Shown one piece after another: positions 15,592-24,606 of a DNA stretch of 47,799 nt. Location of the stretch: contig CANHJG010000027.1 in NCBI GenBank assembly GCA_947461205.1, positions 1 through 47,799 on the forward strand, read 5' to 3'. The notes under the pieces are model-generated. The model was given only the letters and a program-made list of their open reading frames with translations, did not search any database and was not told where the DNA came from. How positions within the stretch are numbered: the stretch's first letter is position 1; the number at the start of each line of letters is the position of its first letter. The translations under genes and the position numbers were made by a program. Origin of the DNA: Opitutia bacterium. GTDB lineage: Bacteria > Verrucomicrobiota > Verrucomicrobiia > Opitutales > Opitutaceae.

Positions 15592-16621
15592 GGGCGGGGG
15601 CGGAATGGTAGTGGGCCATCAGGCTGAGCAATCCGAACCAACGGATGTCCTGGGCGTTTTTGGCGAGCGCTTCGGGCAGCACAATGTGGCGCGACTGGAG
15701 CCAGGGCGCGGGATCGAGCTTCAAACGGGAAATGCCGAGCTCGCCAGCAATGGCGGCATCAAGCCAAGCGAGTTTCGGCGAGAGCTGGGTGCACAGCACC
15801 TGGCCGACCGACTGGCCGGTCTGCACCTCGTAAAATCCGATCGACGACTGCAGTTCTCTCAGCAGCCGCTTGATCAGCAGCGGGCCCATGCCGGTAAAAT
15901 CAAAGGTGTTCGAATAAAAAAGTTTTCGCGCGGACTCCTCGTCCTTCAGGCCGAGTTCCTTTTGCACGATGGGCACCATGGCCTCGAGCCCCTGCGGAAT
16001 CGGCCGCGACGCATCCACGCCGGTCGGCGAGACGATAAACGAGTGCGTGGCGTCCGCCCCGATTTCCAGCACCAACGTGGGGGATTTCGATTTTGAAAAA
16101 GCGAGGCAGTCGACGACGCCCCCGAGCATGGCGACCGAACCCAGTTCGAGTCGTTCCGGATAAATCCCGGACTCCAGCAGGTGGGTTTGCAGCGTGACAA
16201 CTGCTTCGCCCGGCAGACCGCAGAACATCACGTCCTTTTGCGCCGCCTTCGTCAGATCGTAGTCGGAACCGTCGGCCGCGTTGAGGATCGCGATCGAGAA
16301 CGTGTCCTGCTCGATGCGAAACTGCTGGGTGCAGATCTCCGCGAGGTACCCCGCCTCCTTGAGGCGTTTCATTTCCACCGAATGACGCCGTACCAGGCGC
16401 TTCGCCGGGAAAACCCCGACGGTCGCGTGCAGGTAACCGCTGGGCGATTTCTTCGGCTGGATCAAACGGATCGCTTCCGCCAACGCGCCCGCATCGCCTT
16501 GCGGACACTCCCGCATGTCCTCGACCGTAAACGGCGCCACCGCCGACGAGGTGCGAGCGAGCATGACCGTATGGTCGTTGAGTTCGACGAAGAACCCTTT
16601 GGTTTTCTGGGAAAAAAACAT
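15563..16621 (-). CDS. pilM: PilM-like actin-fold pilus assembly ATPase
   Basis: This 352-residue cytoplasmic protein has the actin/FtsA-like outline of PilM: an N-terminal strand pair (GFFVELNDHTVMLARTSS), a phosphate-loop-like strand TLVLEIGADATHSFIV near the middle, and a helical C-terminal part (SIGFYEVQTGQSVGQVLC). The start at 16621 gives this fold directly; the longer frame from 16783 adds unrelated sequence and overlaps the divergent gene's start, so it is rejected. No good Shine-Dalgarno site precedes it. It heads the pilMNOPQ operon; the pilus motor genes pilB, pilT, pilC and pilD are not in this window. Confidence 0.75.
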   Translation of the reverse strand: MFFSQKTKGFFVELNDHTVMLARTSSAVAPFTVEDMRECPQGDAGALAEAIRLIQPKKSPSGYLHATVGVFPAKRLVRRHSVEMKRLKEAGYLAEICTQQFRIEQDTFSIAILNAADGSDYDLTKAAQKDVMFCGLPGEAVVTLQTHLLESGIYPERLELGSVAMLGGVVDCLAFSKSKSPTLVLEIGADATHSFIVSPTGVDASRPIPQGLEAMVPIVQKELGLKDEESARKLFYSNTFDFTGMGPLLIKRLLRELQSSIGFYEVQTGQSVGQVLCTQLSPKLAWLDAAIAGELGISRLKLDPAPWLQSRHIVLPEALAKNAQDIRWFGLLSLMAHYHSAPAHAAVPEEKT

Positions 16622-16781
16622 GCGGTCGCTGGAGAGTTGGTCGGTACGTGACGAGAATGCTACGGGGACTCGGTCGATCTGACCGGATGAGTGATTACTA
16701 GGGTGTTTACTCCAAAAATCTGGCTCGTACACCAATGGGCAATCGCAAAACCGTTCAAAAAACTCTTCCCTACCCTCCGCC

Positions 16782-17720
16782 ATGACAAGATCAAACCTCG
16801 GCCTTACCCTCGGTCTGACGGCTATTTACCTTTTTTTCAGCAGCGGCTCCCTTTACCCGGCCGCGGTGGCAGCGGAGCGCCCCCTTGCAGGGGCGGCGCC
16901 CGCGGCGCCCACGTCGACTCCGTTCCAGGCAGCCGCCCGACCGTTTCTCTGGAAGGTCGAAGGGCCGCGTCCGAGTTGGATTTTCGGCACGATTCACAGC
17001 GCCGACCCGGCCGTCGCCCGTCTGCCCGCCAGCGTCACGAACGCCCTCGACGCCAGCCGCAGCTTTCATCCCGAAGTCGAATTATCGGTCGAGCTCGCCC
17101 CGACCCTCGCCCTGAAACTATTCGCGGCAGACACCCCGCGGCTTTCCAAGCGCCTCGCCCCGGCGCTGTGGCGTCGCACGCAACACGCCGCTGCCCAACT
17201 CGGCTTGCCCGACCTCCTCCTCGATCGCCTGACCCCAGGCCTCGCCGCCCTCTTTTTAAAGGCTCCGACCGACACCGAAGTTACCGCCACGGTGGACGGC
17301 CAACTGCAGGCCCGCGCCACGGCCCGTCGGCTCGCGACCGCGCCGCTCGAAACGCTCGACGAACAACTTGATCTGTTGGCGCAACTCCCCGAGGCCATGG
17401 CGATCACCGCCCTCTCGGAAGTGCTGACCGACGTCGAATCCGGCCGCCCCAACGAAAAAAAACTTCTCCGCGCCTACGCCAGCGGAGACGAGCGACTCGT
17501 CACGGCCGCCATCGCGGCCGAATTTTCCGCCTCGCCCGGCGCCCGCGCCCTCGCCGATCCCCTGCTCTATCGTCGCAACCGGCTGATGGCCGACCGCCTC
17601 GCGCCCCACCTCACCCAAGGCGGCGCCTTCGTCGCGGTCGGTGCCGCCCACCTGCTTGGGCCGAAAAGCATCATCGAACTTCTTCGGGCCCGCGGGGTGC
17701 GCATCACCCGCGCCCCCTGA
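16782..17720 (+). CDS. TraB/GumN family exported protein
   Basis: This 312-residue protein has an N-terminal signal or anchor ([20 protein letters not shown]). Two motifs of the TraB/PrgY/GumN family are present: [12 protein letters not shown] near residue 68 and [20 protein letters not shown] near the C-terminus, ending in a short LLRARGVRI strand typical of the family. The family is Tiki/EreA-like and is suspected to be a metal-dependent protease; the two GxxH motifs provide the conserved His. The start at 16782 overlaps nothing and diverges from pilM, with 160 bp for both promoters. Its biological role here is unknown. Confidence 0.8.
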   Translation: MTRSNLGLTLGLTAIYLFFSSGSLYPAAVAAERPLAGAAPAAPTSTPFQAAARPFLWKVEGPRPSWIFGTIHSADPAVARLPASVTNALDASRSFHPEVELSVELAPTLALKLFAADTPRLSKRLAPALWRRTQHAAAQLGLPDLLLDRLTPGLAALFLKAPTDTEVTATVDGQLQARATARRLATAPLETLDEQLDLLAQLPEAMAITALSEVLTDVESGRPNEKKLLRAYASGDERLVTAAIAAEFSASPGARALADPLLYRRNRLMADRLAPHLTQGGAFVAVGAAHLLGPKSIIELLRARGVRITRAP

Positions 17721-17953
17721 AACCGCGTCGACCACGGGCCTCTTCGGGCTCCGGTCAAACCCACGCGCCTTGGGTGCGGACCCGCTTGCCGCGCCCGGCG
17801 CACACCAACTTCACCCCTCTTCCGGCCGCGCCAGACCCACTCTCGTCATCCGTGAAATCACGCTCATTTCCGCCACGCGCATCGAACAACCACTTTGGGG
17901 TCGTTCAAGTGACGGACGCGGCCGTGTGACCCTCCGGAGGTCGGGCCAGCGAC

Positions 17954-17980
17954 AAAAAACCCGCCGCGGAATGCGGCGGG
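17954..17980 (-). terminator. Intrinsic terminator after the small basic protein gene
   Basis: On the - strand CCCGCCGC-ATTC-CGCGGCGGG is followed by TTTTTT, about 60 bp downstream of the stop at 18042. The rest of 17721-18041 shows no coding signal. Confidence 0.9.
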
Positions 17981-18041
17981 TGAGAAACTCAGGGCGCGGC
18001 CGGCGGACGAGGGAAGCGGAGGGGGCGCGAATGCGCGCAAC

Positions 18042-18143
18042 TCACTGCTGCCAAGAGCGCTTCTTGTGGCGATGCGACTTCAAGCGCTTACGACGCTTGT
18101 GCTTGTTCATCTTCAGACGACGTTTCTTTTTGAGATTGCCCAT
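18042..18143 (-). CDS. 33-residue basic ribosomal protein (AURKAIP1/COX24 domain, bS22-like)
   Basis: The sequence [20 protein letters not shown] continues [13 protein letters not shown]; more than half the residues are Lys, Arg or His. It matches the AURKAIP1/COX24 (DUF1713) family, whose mycobacterial member bS22 binds the 30S subunit. It has its own terminator and sits near rpsT (S20), another small-subunit protein. Longer in-frame extensions upstream run into the nuclease remnant and are not credible. The family call is firm; assignment to the ribosome is by analogy. Confidence 0.85.
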   Translation of the reverse strand: MGNLKKKRRLKMNKHKRRKRLKSHRHKKRSWQQ

Positions 18144-18169
18144 AAATAAGAGGGACCAACGTGCGGAGC

Positions 18170-19059
18170 GCGCCCCGCGCTGTAAAGCCCGAATTTCGCC
18201 GCGACCTCCGGTTGCATCGCGGCCGCGCCCAAAATATGGACGCCCCGCGACGCCGCACCCGCGTGAATCCCACCGCGCACGCGACCGTCGCGGCGCCCTT
18301 CCCGCGAGTCGGGCCACCGCGCGCCGATCAAGTTCCCGCAGCCCTGCATGCCCCGCGGCCGCCGCGCTCGTCTTTCGCCGGATCGACCCGCTCCCGGCGC
18401 AGCGCGTACCGCAGCCAGAGACGGAAAGGACCCGCCAGCCAGTCGCGTAAGACCGTTACCGATACATTCGCCGGCGCCGGCACGTCCCGCGGCCGCAACC
18501 GCCACGCCCGGGCCCACGGCCGCGTCGGCCGCTCCGCCGCGACTTCGCGCCATCGCCACCGCACGCGCCCCAGCCGCTGCCTGTTCACACCGGGCAACCG
18601 CCGCCGCGCGGGCCGCAGCGGATCGGCCGCACCCGAGGTTTTCCCCACCAGCACCTCGAGCCGGCCCCCCGCCCCGCGCCCACAGGCCGCAAGCACCGGG
18701 CGCAGATCCGCGTCGCGCGCCCGCCGGTCCGCATTCGTCTTCCACCCGAGCCGCAGCCGCAACGCCTCCCGCCAAAGCACGTCGCCCACGATCACGTCCG
18801 GACCCGCCCGTCCTTCACGCCCGCGACGACCACGTGCGGGGCATCCACGCGCAGCAGCTCGCGCCCGCCGAGCAGATCGAGCGCGCCCGCCGGCCGCTCC
18901 ACCGTGCGCGCCGCCGCCGCCCACGCCCCGCGGGCCACCGTCCATTGCTCCGCCCGCGTCGGCTCCGCCCACCACCACCCCGGCCAGCGCCCGCCCGGTC
19001 TCACGCCACGTCTCCGCCCATACCGACGCCCCCCCGCCGGCGCCGCGGTCCGGGGTCAC
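18170..19059 (-). pseudogene. Decayed AddB-like PD-(D/E)XK nuclease remnant
   Basis: Family-like segments occur in successive frames. ERPAGALDLLGGRELLRVDA and PHVVVAGVKDGRV lie in one frame (about 18795-18900). VGDVLWREALRLRLGWKTNA, GGRLEVLVGKTSGAADPLRP and [20 protein letters not shown], then [13 protein letters not shown], lie in another (about 18370-18800). The residual helix-rich tail continues in a third frame. The V(S/T)xLRDY..CPFRFYL-like motif and the GVNDG-like motif are hallmarks of the AddB/RexB-type nuclease of double-strand-break repair. The usual CPF Cys is Gly here and the PD-(D/E)XK centre is not recoverable. At least three frameshifts and no complete ORF show the gene is dead; only the C-terminal third is left. 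Confidence 0.7.
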
Positions 19060-19126
19060 GCCCGCAAGCCGTGTCGGCCGCCCCCGCCGGTTTCACCACC
19101 GCCACCGCCGCCGCCCGCCCGCGTAT

Positions 19127-19162
19127 AAAAACCGAAACCCCGCCACTCGAGCGAGTGCGGGG
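19127..19162 (-). terminator. Terminator of rpsT
   Basis: On the - strand ACCCCGC-ACTCG pairs with CGAGT-GGCGGGGT (one bulge), followed by TTCGGTTTTTA. A second hairpin (CCGGCG-CT-CGCCGG, then a run of seven Ts at 19169-19175) lies between it and the gene, so the two may act in series. Confidence 0.75.
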
Positions 19163-19220
19163 TCTGGCGAAAAAAAGGGTCCTCCGGCGAGCGCCGGTGC
19201 GGATGAGTCAACCGGCTGGC

Positions 19221-19481
19221 TTACTTCGCGAAGACGATCTTCGCGATCTTGGCCTTGGCGCGGGAAGCGGCGTTCTTGTGGACGACGCCCGACTTGACGG
19301 CTTTGTCCATCGCGGACGTGTAGGCGGTCGCCGCGGTCTTGCTCGCGGCGGCGTCCTTCGTGGCGACGGCCGCGTCGAGCTTCTTGTGCAACGTCTTCAA
19401 GCGGGTCTTGACGCCTTGATTGCGGGTTTGGAGACGGGCGGATTTGCGCGCTGCTTTGATGGCAGATTGTGTGTTGGCCAT
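19221..19481 (-). CDS. rpsT: 30S ribosomal protein S20
   Basis: This 86-residue protein begins MANTQSAIKAARKSARLQTR and has the alternating basic/Ala helical pattern of bS20 (SAMDKAVKSGVVHKNAASRA, KAKIAKI), which binds the 5' domain of 16S rRNA. Length and start are typical; the longer upstream frame (to 19628) is not coding-like. It is a single-gene unit with its own terminators. Confidence 0.97.
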   Translation of the reverse strand: MANTQSAIKAARKSARLQTRNQGVKTRLKTLHKKLDAAVATKDAAASKTAATAYTSAMDKAVKSGVVHKNAASRAKAKIAKIVFAK

Positions 19482-19954
19482 AGTCGAAAGGGAATTAGAG
19501 CCGGCCAAACACTCAAACGCCGGGGGCAGAGTCAAGGGTTTTGTCCGTTTCCGACGAAAACGGGGATCACCGGCGGCGACCTCAAGGCCCGTTCCAGGTG
19601 CGCCGCCGACCGAGATCTGAGCGGACAACGAACCCGGCCACGGGCGCGAGCTCCGATCCAGTCAAACTCCGCCGGCTCGATCGACCGCCGCGGCGCCGCC
19701 CATCGCTTTCGCGCGCCACGCAAGCCCGATTCCGTCGGCCCCCGGCATGGCCGGCCCGCGCGCGACCCGCTCGCGCCTAGGAGAAACGCGCCAACCGTCC
19801 GCCGCTCCGGCCGGGGCCGAGCATCATCCCCAGCCGAGGGGGCGACCTGCCCGGGATCAACCGGGGCCCACCCGACTCCGGGAAGGCCCGTTGGGCCTGC
19901 GCCTGCGCGATCGATCCTCTTGCCAGCCTCGCCGTCCCGGCCACCCGCTCACCC
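19482..19954. other. Non-coding stretch, nothing identified
   Basis: 470 bp upstream of rpsT and of the kinase remnant. It should hold the rpsT promoter (- strand), but no clear -35/-10 pair is seen. Open frames here have no family resemblance; part may be eroded kinase sequence. Confidence 0.4.
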
Positions 19955-20395
19955 GTGAGTTTGCACCCGCGTTTCAAGCTCCTGTTCTTACCTCTCCTCG
20001 CCGGCCGGGTCGCCTCCCTCCTCGTCATCGATCACCTCCCGGACCGCCGACGGCTCAGCCTCGCCCCCACGGAAAAGCCAAGTACGAACACCTCGGGAGG
20101 AAACGGTCCGTCCTCCGCAGCGAATCGACCCGGCAATTCGCCAGCGACTCCGGCACGAGGAACCAGACCTTCCGCTTTGTCACCGCCTCCCGCTTTTGCC
20201 CCCGACAACCCGGAGGCGGCCGGCCTCCGCTTCGACCTCGCCGCCGCCGGCATCGGCTTCGATTCCGCCCGCGTGGCGCCCGGCCGGCGGAGTCTCGCCA
20301 ACGTCGCGATCCGCGCCCGCGGCCTCGGTGCGACCTTCCCCTTGCGCTCCGCCCTCGGCACCGGCACACTCCGCTTCCCCTCGTCTCTTCCGTGA
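19955..20395 (+). pseudogene. Truncated sensor histidine kinase (C-terminal ATPase lobe)
   Basis: The last third of this 146-residue frame (GIGFDSARVAPGRRSLANVA, IRARGLGATFPLRSALGTGT) reads as the G1 box, G2 region and terminal strand of a HATPase_c domain, as in NarX/DegS-type kinases (GIGFD...GLxNMxxRAxxLGG). The expected Gly of the G2 box is Ser. No dimerisation His, N-box or sensor domain is found upstream; the first half is Pro/Ser-rich and unlike a kinase. Its stop overlaps the regulator's GTG start (GTGA), exactly the coupling expected for an original kinase-regulator operon. It is best read as a 5'-truncated, decaying partner. Confidence 0.6.
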
Positions 20396-21075
20396 CTATC
20401 GCCCCCGGTTCCCGCGCCACTGTTCTCCTCGTGGACGATAGCAGTCTTATTCGCCAAGGCATCCGCGACGTCCTCAGCCTTCCGGGCCACGACGTCACAT
20501 TTGAGGTCGTCGCAGAAGCCGGCACCGCAGCCGAAGGCCTCGCCGCCGCCCGCACCCACCGGCCGGATCTGGTCCTCCTCGATATCCGCCTCCCCGACGG
20601 CTCCGGCATCGATACTTGCCGCCAAATCCTCGCCGAACTCCCGGCCACTCGCGTGCTCATGCTGACGTCCTATTCCAACGACAACCTCGTCGACGCCGCG
20701 ATTGTGGCCGGGGCCCAGGGCTACCTCTTGAAGGAGATCGCCCCTCCGTCCCTCCTCACCGCGATGTCCGCCGCCCTCGCCGGCCGCTCCGTCCTTTCGC
20801 CCGAAATCACCGCCCACGTGATGCAGTTTGTGCGGGGCAATCGTATGCCGGCGCCCGCCGCGGACCGTCTCGCCCAACTCTCGCCGCAGGAAACCCGCGT
20901 CCTTGTCCTGGTGGCCGGCGGACTCACCAACAAGCAGATCGGGGCCGAACTGAATCTCAGCGAGAACACCGTCAAAAACCACCTCGTGGGCGTGTTCGAA
21001 AAACTCGCCGTCCGCAGCCGTTCCCAGGCCGCCGCCCGCTATGTGCGGGGCCGGGCCCACCCCGGACCAGCCTGA
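20392..21075 (+). CDS. NarL/FixJ-family response regulator
   Basis: This 227-residue protein has a receiver domain (residues 10-125): acidic pair in VLLVDDSS, phospho-acceptor Asp64 in DLVLLDIRLPDGSG, Thr92 in LMLTSYS and Lys114 in YLLKE. A C-terminal LuxR-type helix-turn-helix follows (LSPQETRVLVLVAGGLTNKQ, IGAELNLSENTVKNHL). The GTG start at 20392 overlaps the stop of the kinase remnant. Since that kinase looks truncated, the regulator may now be orphaned or served by another kinase. It lies 78 bp upstream of the minor pilin genes, so it might control them; that is only positional inference. Confidence 0.92.
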   Translation: MTIAPGSRATVLLVDDSSLIRQGIRDVLSLPGHDVTFEVVAEAGTAAEGLAAARTHRPDLVLLDIRLPDGSGIDTCRQILAELPATRVLMLTSYSNDNLVDAAIVAGAQGYLLKEIAPPSLLTAMSAALAGRSVLSPEITAHVMQFVRGNRMPAPAADRLAQLSPQETRVLVLVAGGLTNKQIGAELNLSENTVKNHLVGVFEKLAVRSRSQAAARYVRGRAHPGPA

Positions 21076-21153
21076 ACGGCCCCATCGGCCCTGGCCTGAA
21101 AAAGGCCGCATCGGCCTCTACGCGGCCGCCGCTGTTTCCGCTATGCTCGCAGG

Positions 21154-21651
21154 GTGCAATTCCCGCCCACACCCCACCGCCCGGCCGGAAGACCCGCGCG
21201 CCACCGCGGGTTCACCCTCGTCGAGGTCATGATGGCGGCGATCGTGATGGTCCTCGGCATCGTCACGTCGCTCACCACCCTGCAGTTCGGCATCCGCTCC
21301 GTCGATACCGCGCGCAACCTGACCCTCGCCGCCCAGATCATGCAGAGCGAGATGGAGATCCTCCGCCTCCAAAACTGGGCGCAAATCTCCGCGCTGCCCT
21401 CCTCCGCCAGCGTCGACCCCACCGCCACCATCAGCTCGGGCTCCTCCTCCGCCCTCGATGCGATGCTCACGACCATCGCCGGCCGCTTCACCTGCACCCG
21501 CACCGTCGCCGCCCTCTCCGGTCGCGCCGATATCAAACTCATCACGCTCACCATCGGATGGGCGGGCGTCGACGGCCGCAGCCATTCCGTGTCCTATCAA
21601 ACCAGATACGCGAAAAACGGCCTCAGCGACTACCTTTATGTCACGCACTGA
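21154..21651 (+). CDS. pilV: Type IV minor prepilin, PilV-like
   Basis: This 165-residue prepilin has a short basic leader and cleavage/methylation motif RGFTLVEVMMAAIVMVLGIV, with processing between Gly and Phe by PilD and Glu at +5 conserved. The hydrophobic helix leads into AQIMQSEMEILRLQNW and a small globular domain. It starts with GTG; no better ATG gives the leader. The downstream pilW-like gene begins 14 bp before its end. The pilV-pilW-pilX order matches the minor-pilin clusters that prime pilus assembly. Confidence 0.85.
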   Translation: MQFPPTPHRPAGRPARHRGFTLVEVMMAAIVMVLGIVTSLTTLQFGIRSVDTARNLTLAAQIMQSEMEILRLQNWAQISALPSSASVDPTATISSGSSSALDAMLTTIAGRFTCTRTVAALSGRADIKLITLTIGWAGVDGRSHSVSYQTRYAKNGLSDYLYVTH

Positions 21652-22219
21652 ACATTTTCGCGGACGCCCACGCCGCGCTTTCACGCTCGTCGAGCTGCTC
21701 GTCGCCGCGGGTCTTTCCGCGTTCATTCTCACCGCGATCCTCACCACGTTCACCATGCTCGGCCGCAGCGGCTACAACGCCGCCAACTACAGCATCATGG
21801 AGGCCGAGGCCCGCCGCGCCCTCGAGACCTTCAGCGAAGAGGCCCGCCTCGCCAGCAATCTCACCTGGACCAGCGCCAACAGCATCACCCTCACGGTGGT
21901 CACCGCCACCGGCACCACCCTCGTCACCTACGCCTACGATTCCGCCACCACCGGCCCGACGGCCAAATGTTTCTACCGCCTCGCCGGCGCCGCCACCAGC
22001 ACGTCCGCCCGTCGCATCCTCGTGCGCGAAGTCACCGACTTCGCCTTCCGCCGCTACAAGGTCGTCAACGGCGTCGACTTCTCCGCCGCCAACGACCTCG
22101 AGACCAAGCAAATTCAAATCACCCTGCGCTCCGTCCGCACCGGCGCGACCACCGTCGCCGCCACCAACGCCGTGCTCTCCGCCCGCGTCGTGCTCCGCAA
22201 CAAAATCGTCAGCACCTGA
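21638..22219 (+). CDS. pilW: Type IV minor prepilin, PilW-like
   Basis: This 193-residue prepilin has leader MSRTEHFRGRPRR and motif AFTLVELLVAAGLSAFILTA, with the processing site preceded by Ala rather than Gly at -1. The helix is followed by SIMEAEARRALETFSEEARL, characteristic of PilW/GspJ-like proteins, then a Thr/Ser-rich beta domain (TSANSITLTVVTATGTTLV). The start chosen (21638) overlaps pilV by 14 bp; the longer frame to 21458 is antisensical. Confidence 0.85.
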   Translation: MSRTEHFRGRPRRAFTLVELLVAAGLSAFILTAILTTFTMLGRSGYNAANYSIMEAEARRALETFSEEARLASNLTWTSANSITLTVVTATGTTLVTYAYDSATTGPTAKCFYRLAGAATSTSARRILVREVTDFAFRRYKVVNGVDFSAANDLETKQIQITLRSVRTGATTVAATNAVLSARVVLRNKIVST

Positions 22220-22226
22220 CCTCGCC

Positions 22227-23624
22227 ATGATCGCTTTGCCCGTTCGCCCCCGCCCCACCTTTCCCCGCCAGCACGGACGCGGCTCCATTCTCATCGTCGC
22301 GATGCTGATCTCCGCCGTCATTGCCCTTTCGCTCGGCAGCTATATCGCCCTCAGCCGTAGCTCCCTCGCGCTCGCCAACCGCTCTTTTTATCTCACCGGC
22401 GCGATGAACATCGCCGAGACCGGCATCGAAGAAGCCCTCTGGTCCTTCAACCAAGCCACCGCCGGCGTCGCCCTCGCCACCGCCTGGCAGGGCTGGGACA
22501 TCAGCGACGGGGTCACTGCTAAACGGACGTTCACCGATTTCACGCTCAGCGGCAACCACCAGGCTGCCGTCCAAGTCTACGTCGACCACTACAACCCCGA
22601 CGCCAGCACCCAACCCATCGTCGTCGCCCAGTCGACGATCACCTTCCCGAACGACGCGCGTCCGCTCCGCAAGACCATCGAGGTCAAACTCCGCCGCCGT
22701 TCCAAATTCGCCATGGGCCTCGTCGCCAAAAACCAGATCGCCTTCAACGGCAACAACGCCTCCGTCGACAGCTGGAACTCGGACCCCGACAACAATCCCG
22801 GCACCGCCGCCATCCCCTACAGCGCCGGGGTGAAAAACGATCACGGCAGCGTTGGCAGCACCTCCGTCGCCGTCGGCTCCGTCGCCGTCAACAACGCCGA
22901 CATCTGGGGCTTCGCCTCCGTCGGCAGCAGCAGCGCAGGCGCACTCAGCGTCGGCACCAACGGCACCATCGCCGCCTTCGGCAGCCCGGTCGGCACGGTC
23001 GACACGACGCGCGTCGCCACCGATTTTACCGCCAATTTCGACCCCGTCACCGACCCGGCGGGCGGCTCCACCATCGGCCCGATCGGCGCCACCCTCGGGT
23101 CCGCCGGGGTCACCGCGACCTACCGCTTCGGCGGCACGATCAACAGCGGTCTCACGGTTTACGGCCACGTCACGCTCATCCTCACCGCCCTCCCCGGCAC
23201 CACCGCCATCAACCTCACCGGGTCCGACGGCCTCACGCTCGCCGCCAACTCCACCCTCGTCATCTCCACCGCCGCGGATGTGAAAATCGCCGGCAACGGT
23301 CTCCTCAACCCCAACGCTTCTCCCGCCACCTTCCAACTCTGGGCCACCGGAGTGGCCGGTGCGGGCCAAGACCTCCAGATCGCCGGCAACGGCGCCCTCA
23401 AGGGCATCGTCTACGCCCCCAACGCCAACGTAAAAATCAACGGCAACGGCGAGGTCATGGGCTCCATCGTCGCCAACAACATCACCGTCGTCGGCAACGC
23501 CGCGTTTCATTATGACGAGTCGCTCGCCACCTGGGGCGCCAACAACCCCTACGGCGTCGTCCGGTGGCGCGAACTCCTCAGCGCCGCCGACCGCGCCGCC
23601 TCCGCCGGCCTAGCCAGTCCCTGA
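22227..23624 (+). CDS. pilX: PilX-like protein with polymer-forming C-terminal domain
   Basis: This 465-residue protein has the N-terminus GSILIVAMLISAVIALSLGS, as in PilX/DUF-type minor pilin components that lack the FTLVE processing motif, followed by NIAETGIEEALW. The large C-terminal region is Gly/Asn/Val-rich with repeats such as IAGNGLLNP, IAGNGALKGIVYAPNANVKI and NGNGEVMGSIVANNITVVGN, a right-handed beta-solenoid-like pattern (DUF7305/bactofilin-like). It may sit at the pilus tip or in a pseudopilus. It begins 7 bp after pilW. Confidence 0.75.
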   Translation: MIALPVRPRPTFPRQHGRGSILIVAMLISAVIALSLGSYIALSRSSLALANRSFYLTGAMNIAETGIEEALWSFNQATAGVALATAWQGWDISDGVTAKRTFTDFTLSGNHQAAVQVYVDHYNPDASTQPIVVAQSTITFPNDARPLRKTIEVKLRRRSKFAMGLVAKNQIAFNGNNASVDSWNSDPDNNPGTAAIPYSAGVKNDHGSVGSTSVAVGSVAVNNADIWGFASVGSSSAGALSVGTNGTIAAFGSPVGTVDTTRVATDFTANFDPVTDPAGGSTIGPIGATLGSAGVTATYRFGGTINSGLTVYGHVTLILTALPGTTAINLTGSDGLTLAANSTLVISTAADVKIAGNGLLNPNASPATFQLWATGVAGAGQDLQIAGNGALKGIVYAPNANVKINGNGEVMGSIVANNITVVGNAAFHYDESLATWGANNPYGVVRWRELLSAADRAASAGLASP

Positions 23625-23674
23625 CCCCGACCCGGCCTTCCGCTTGGCCAGGCCCTTGGTCCCACCCACTGGCG

Positions 23675-23848
23675 GGCCGTCGCGGCGCCGCGTTCACCGT
23701 CCTCGAAGTCACGCTGGCCTCGATGGTCCCGGCCCTGGCCATCACCCCCGCGCTCACCCCGCTTCGACGCAGCTTACCCGCGCCCGACACCGCCCTCACC
23801 CCCACCGGCGCGTATCCCGCTTTATGTGACAACAAACGGGCTCGTTGA
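23675..23848 (+). pseudogene. Prepilin N-terminal fragment
   Basis: The segment GAAFTVLEVTLASMVPALAI, followed by TPALTPLRRSLPAPDTA, resembles a prepilin signal and first helix: FTVLEV with Glu at +5, then a hydrophobic helix broken by several Pro where Leu/Thr would be expected (apparent CTC-to-CCC type changes). No start codon with a leader is visible and the frame ends after about 55 residues. It looks like the degraded remains of a fourth pilin of the cluster. Confidence 0.55.
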
Positions 23849-23932
23849 TTTTTTCCTCGCCGTCAGCCAAAGCGCGACCGGTGGGTTTCCAAGCGGGGCT
23901 GGAACAGAGTCAAGGCTGGGCGCCACGGAGTT

Positions 23933-24306
23933 TTATCGTCGCGGCCAGGGCGGACCAGCCCGGATGAACTGGCCGGCGAGTTGGGCGGCCGGGCGGACCA
24001 TTTCCTGAGCCGGAACGCGTTGACTGGCCGGACGCGCGGCGGCCGTGGCGGCCCGCTTGAGTTCGATTTTACGCTCAGCCACGCCGGGCTGCTCGAGCGG
24101 GGTGGGCAGCCGGGTGAGCCGGGGGTGGGTCAGGGCGGTAAGATGCGCTCGCGGGCAGGCGGCGCTCGCCCCGTTGGCCCCGGCCTTTGGTTGAGGCAGC
24201 GGGCGGTTGAACCCACCGAAGACCTTCGCGATCTTCCAGCGCAGCAGGGAGAGCAGCGCAATCCGGCCGGCTGGGCGCCTGAGCCCACCCCGGCGGCCGG
24301 CACCGC
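23933..24306 (-). other. Unrecognised open frame in gene debris
   Basis: A - strand frame (ending TAA at 23933) has neighbour-like codon bias and reads ALLSLLRWKIAKVFGGFNRP then an Ala/Pro-rich tail (VAERKIELKRAATAAARPAS). It has no start of its own, follows the GPTL-domain fragment, and matches no family I know. Confidence 0.25.
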
Positions 24307-24606
24307 TCACGGCACCTCGTAGACTTCCACAAGCCCCACCCCCGTCGCATTGCCCACCCCTGAAACTTGGGCCGTGTAAGCCCCGGGCGGCAACGTCAGC
24401 ACCAGCGCGCCGTCCTGACTGCCCGCGCCGAGCGCAAACGCCCCGAGGGTCGGCCCCACACCGCGCACCAACAGCGAACGCATCGCCGGCCCCGCCACGA
24501 CAAAACCTACGATCAACGTGTCGCTCTCCTTGCCGGCATTCGTGCGCACCAAGAGATTGACCAGGCGACCCGTCGTGCCCGCCACCGCCCCCGCCACGCC
24601 CCCCAT
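24307..24606 (-). pseudogene. Internally deleted GPTL C-terminal domain fragment
   Basis: The frame reads GRLVNLLVRTNAGKESDTLI, VGFVVAGPAMRSLLVRGVGP, TLGAFALGAGSQDGALVLTL and PPGAYTAQVSGVG...LVEVYEVP, the same domain that ends the giant protein at 6546-11723. About 40 residues between GPTLGAF and the later VGAFAL motif are missing, as if the two similar GAF-coding segments had recombined. Upstream it runs into a broken receiver domain in another frame. It has no signal peptide or promoter and is almost surely debris. Confidence 0.7.
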
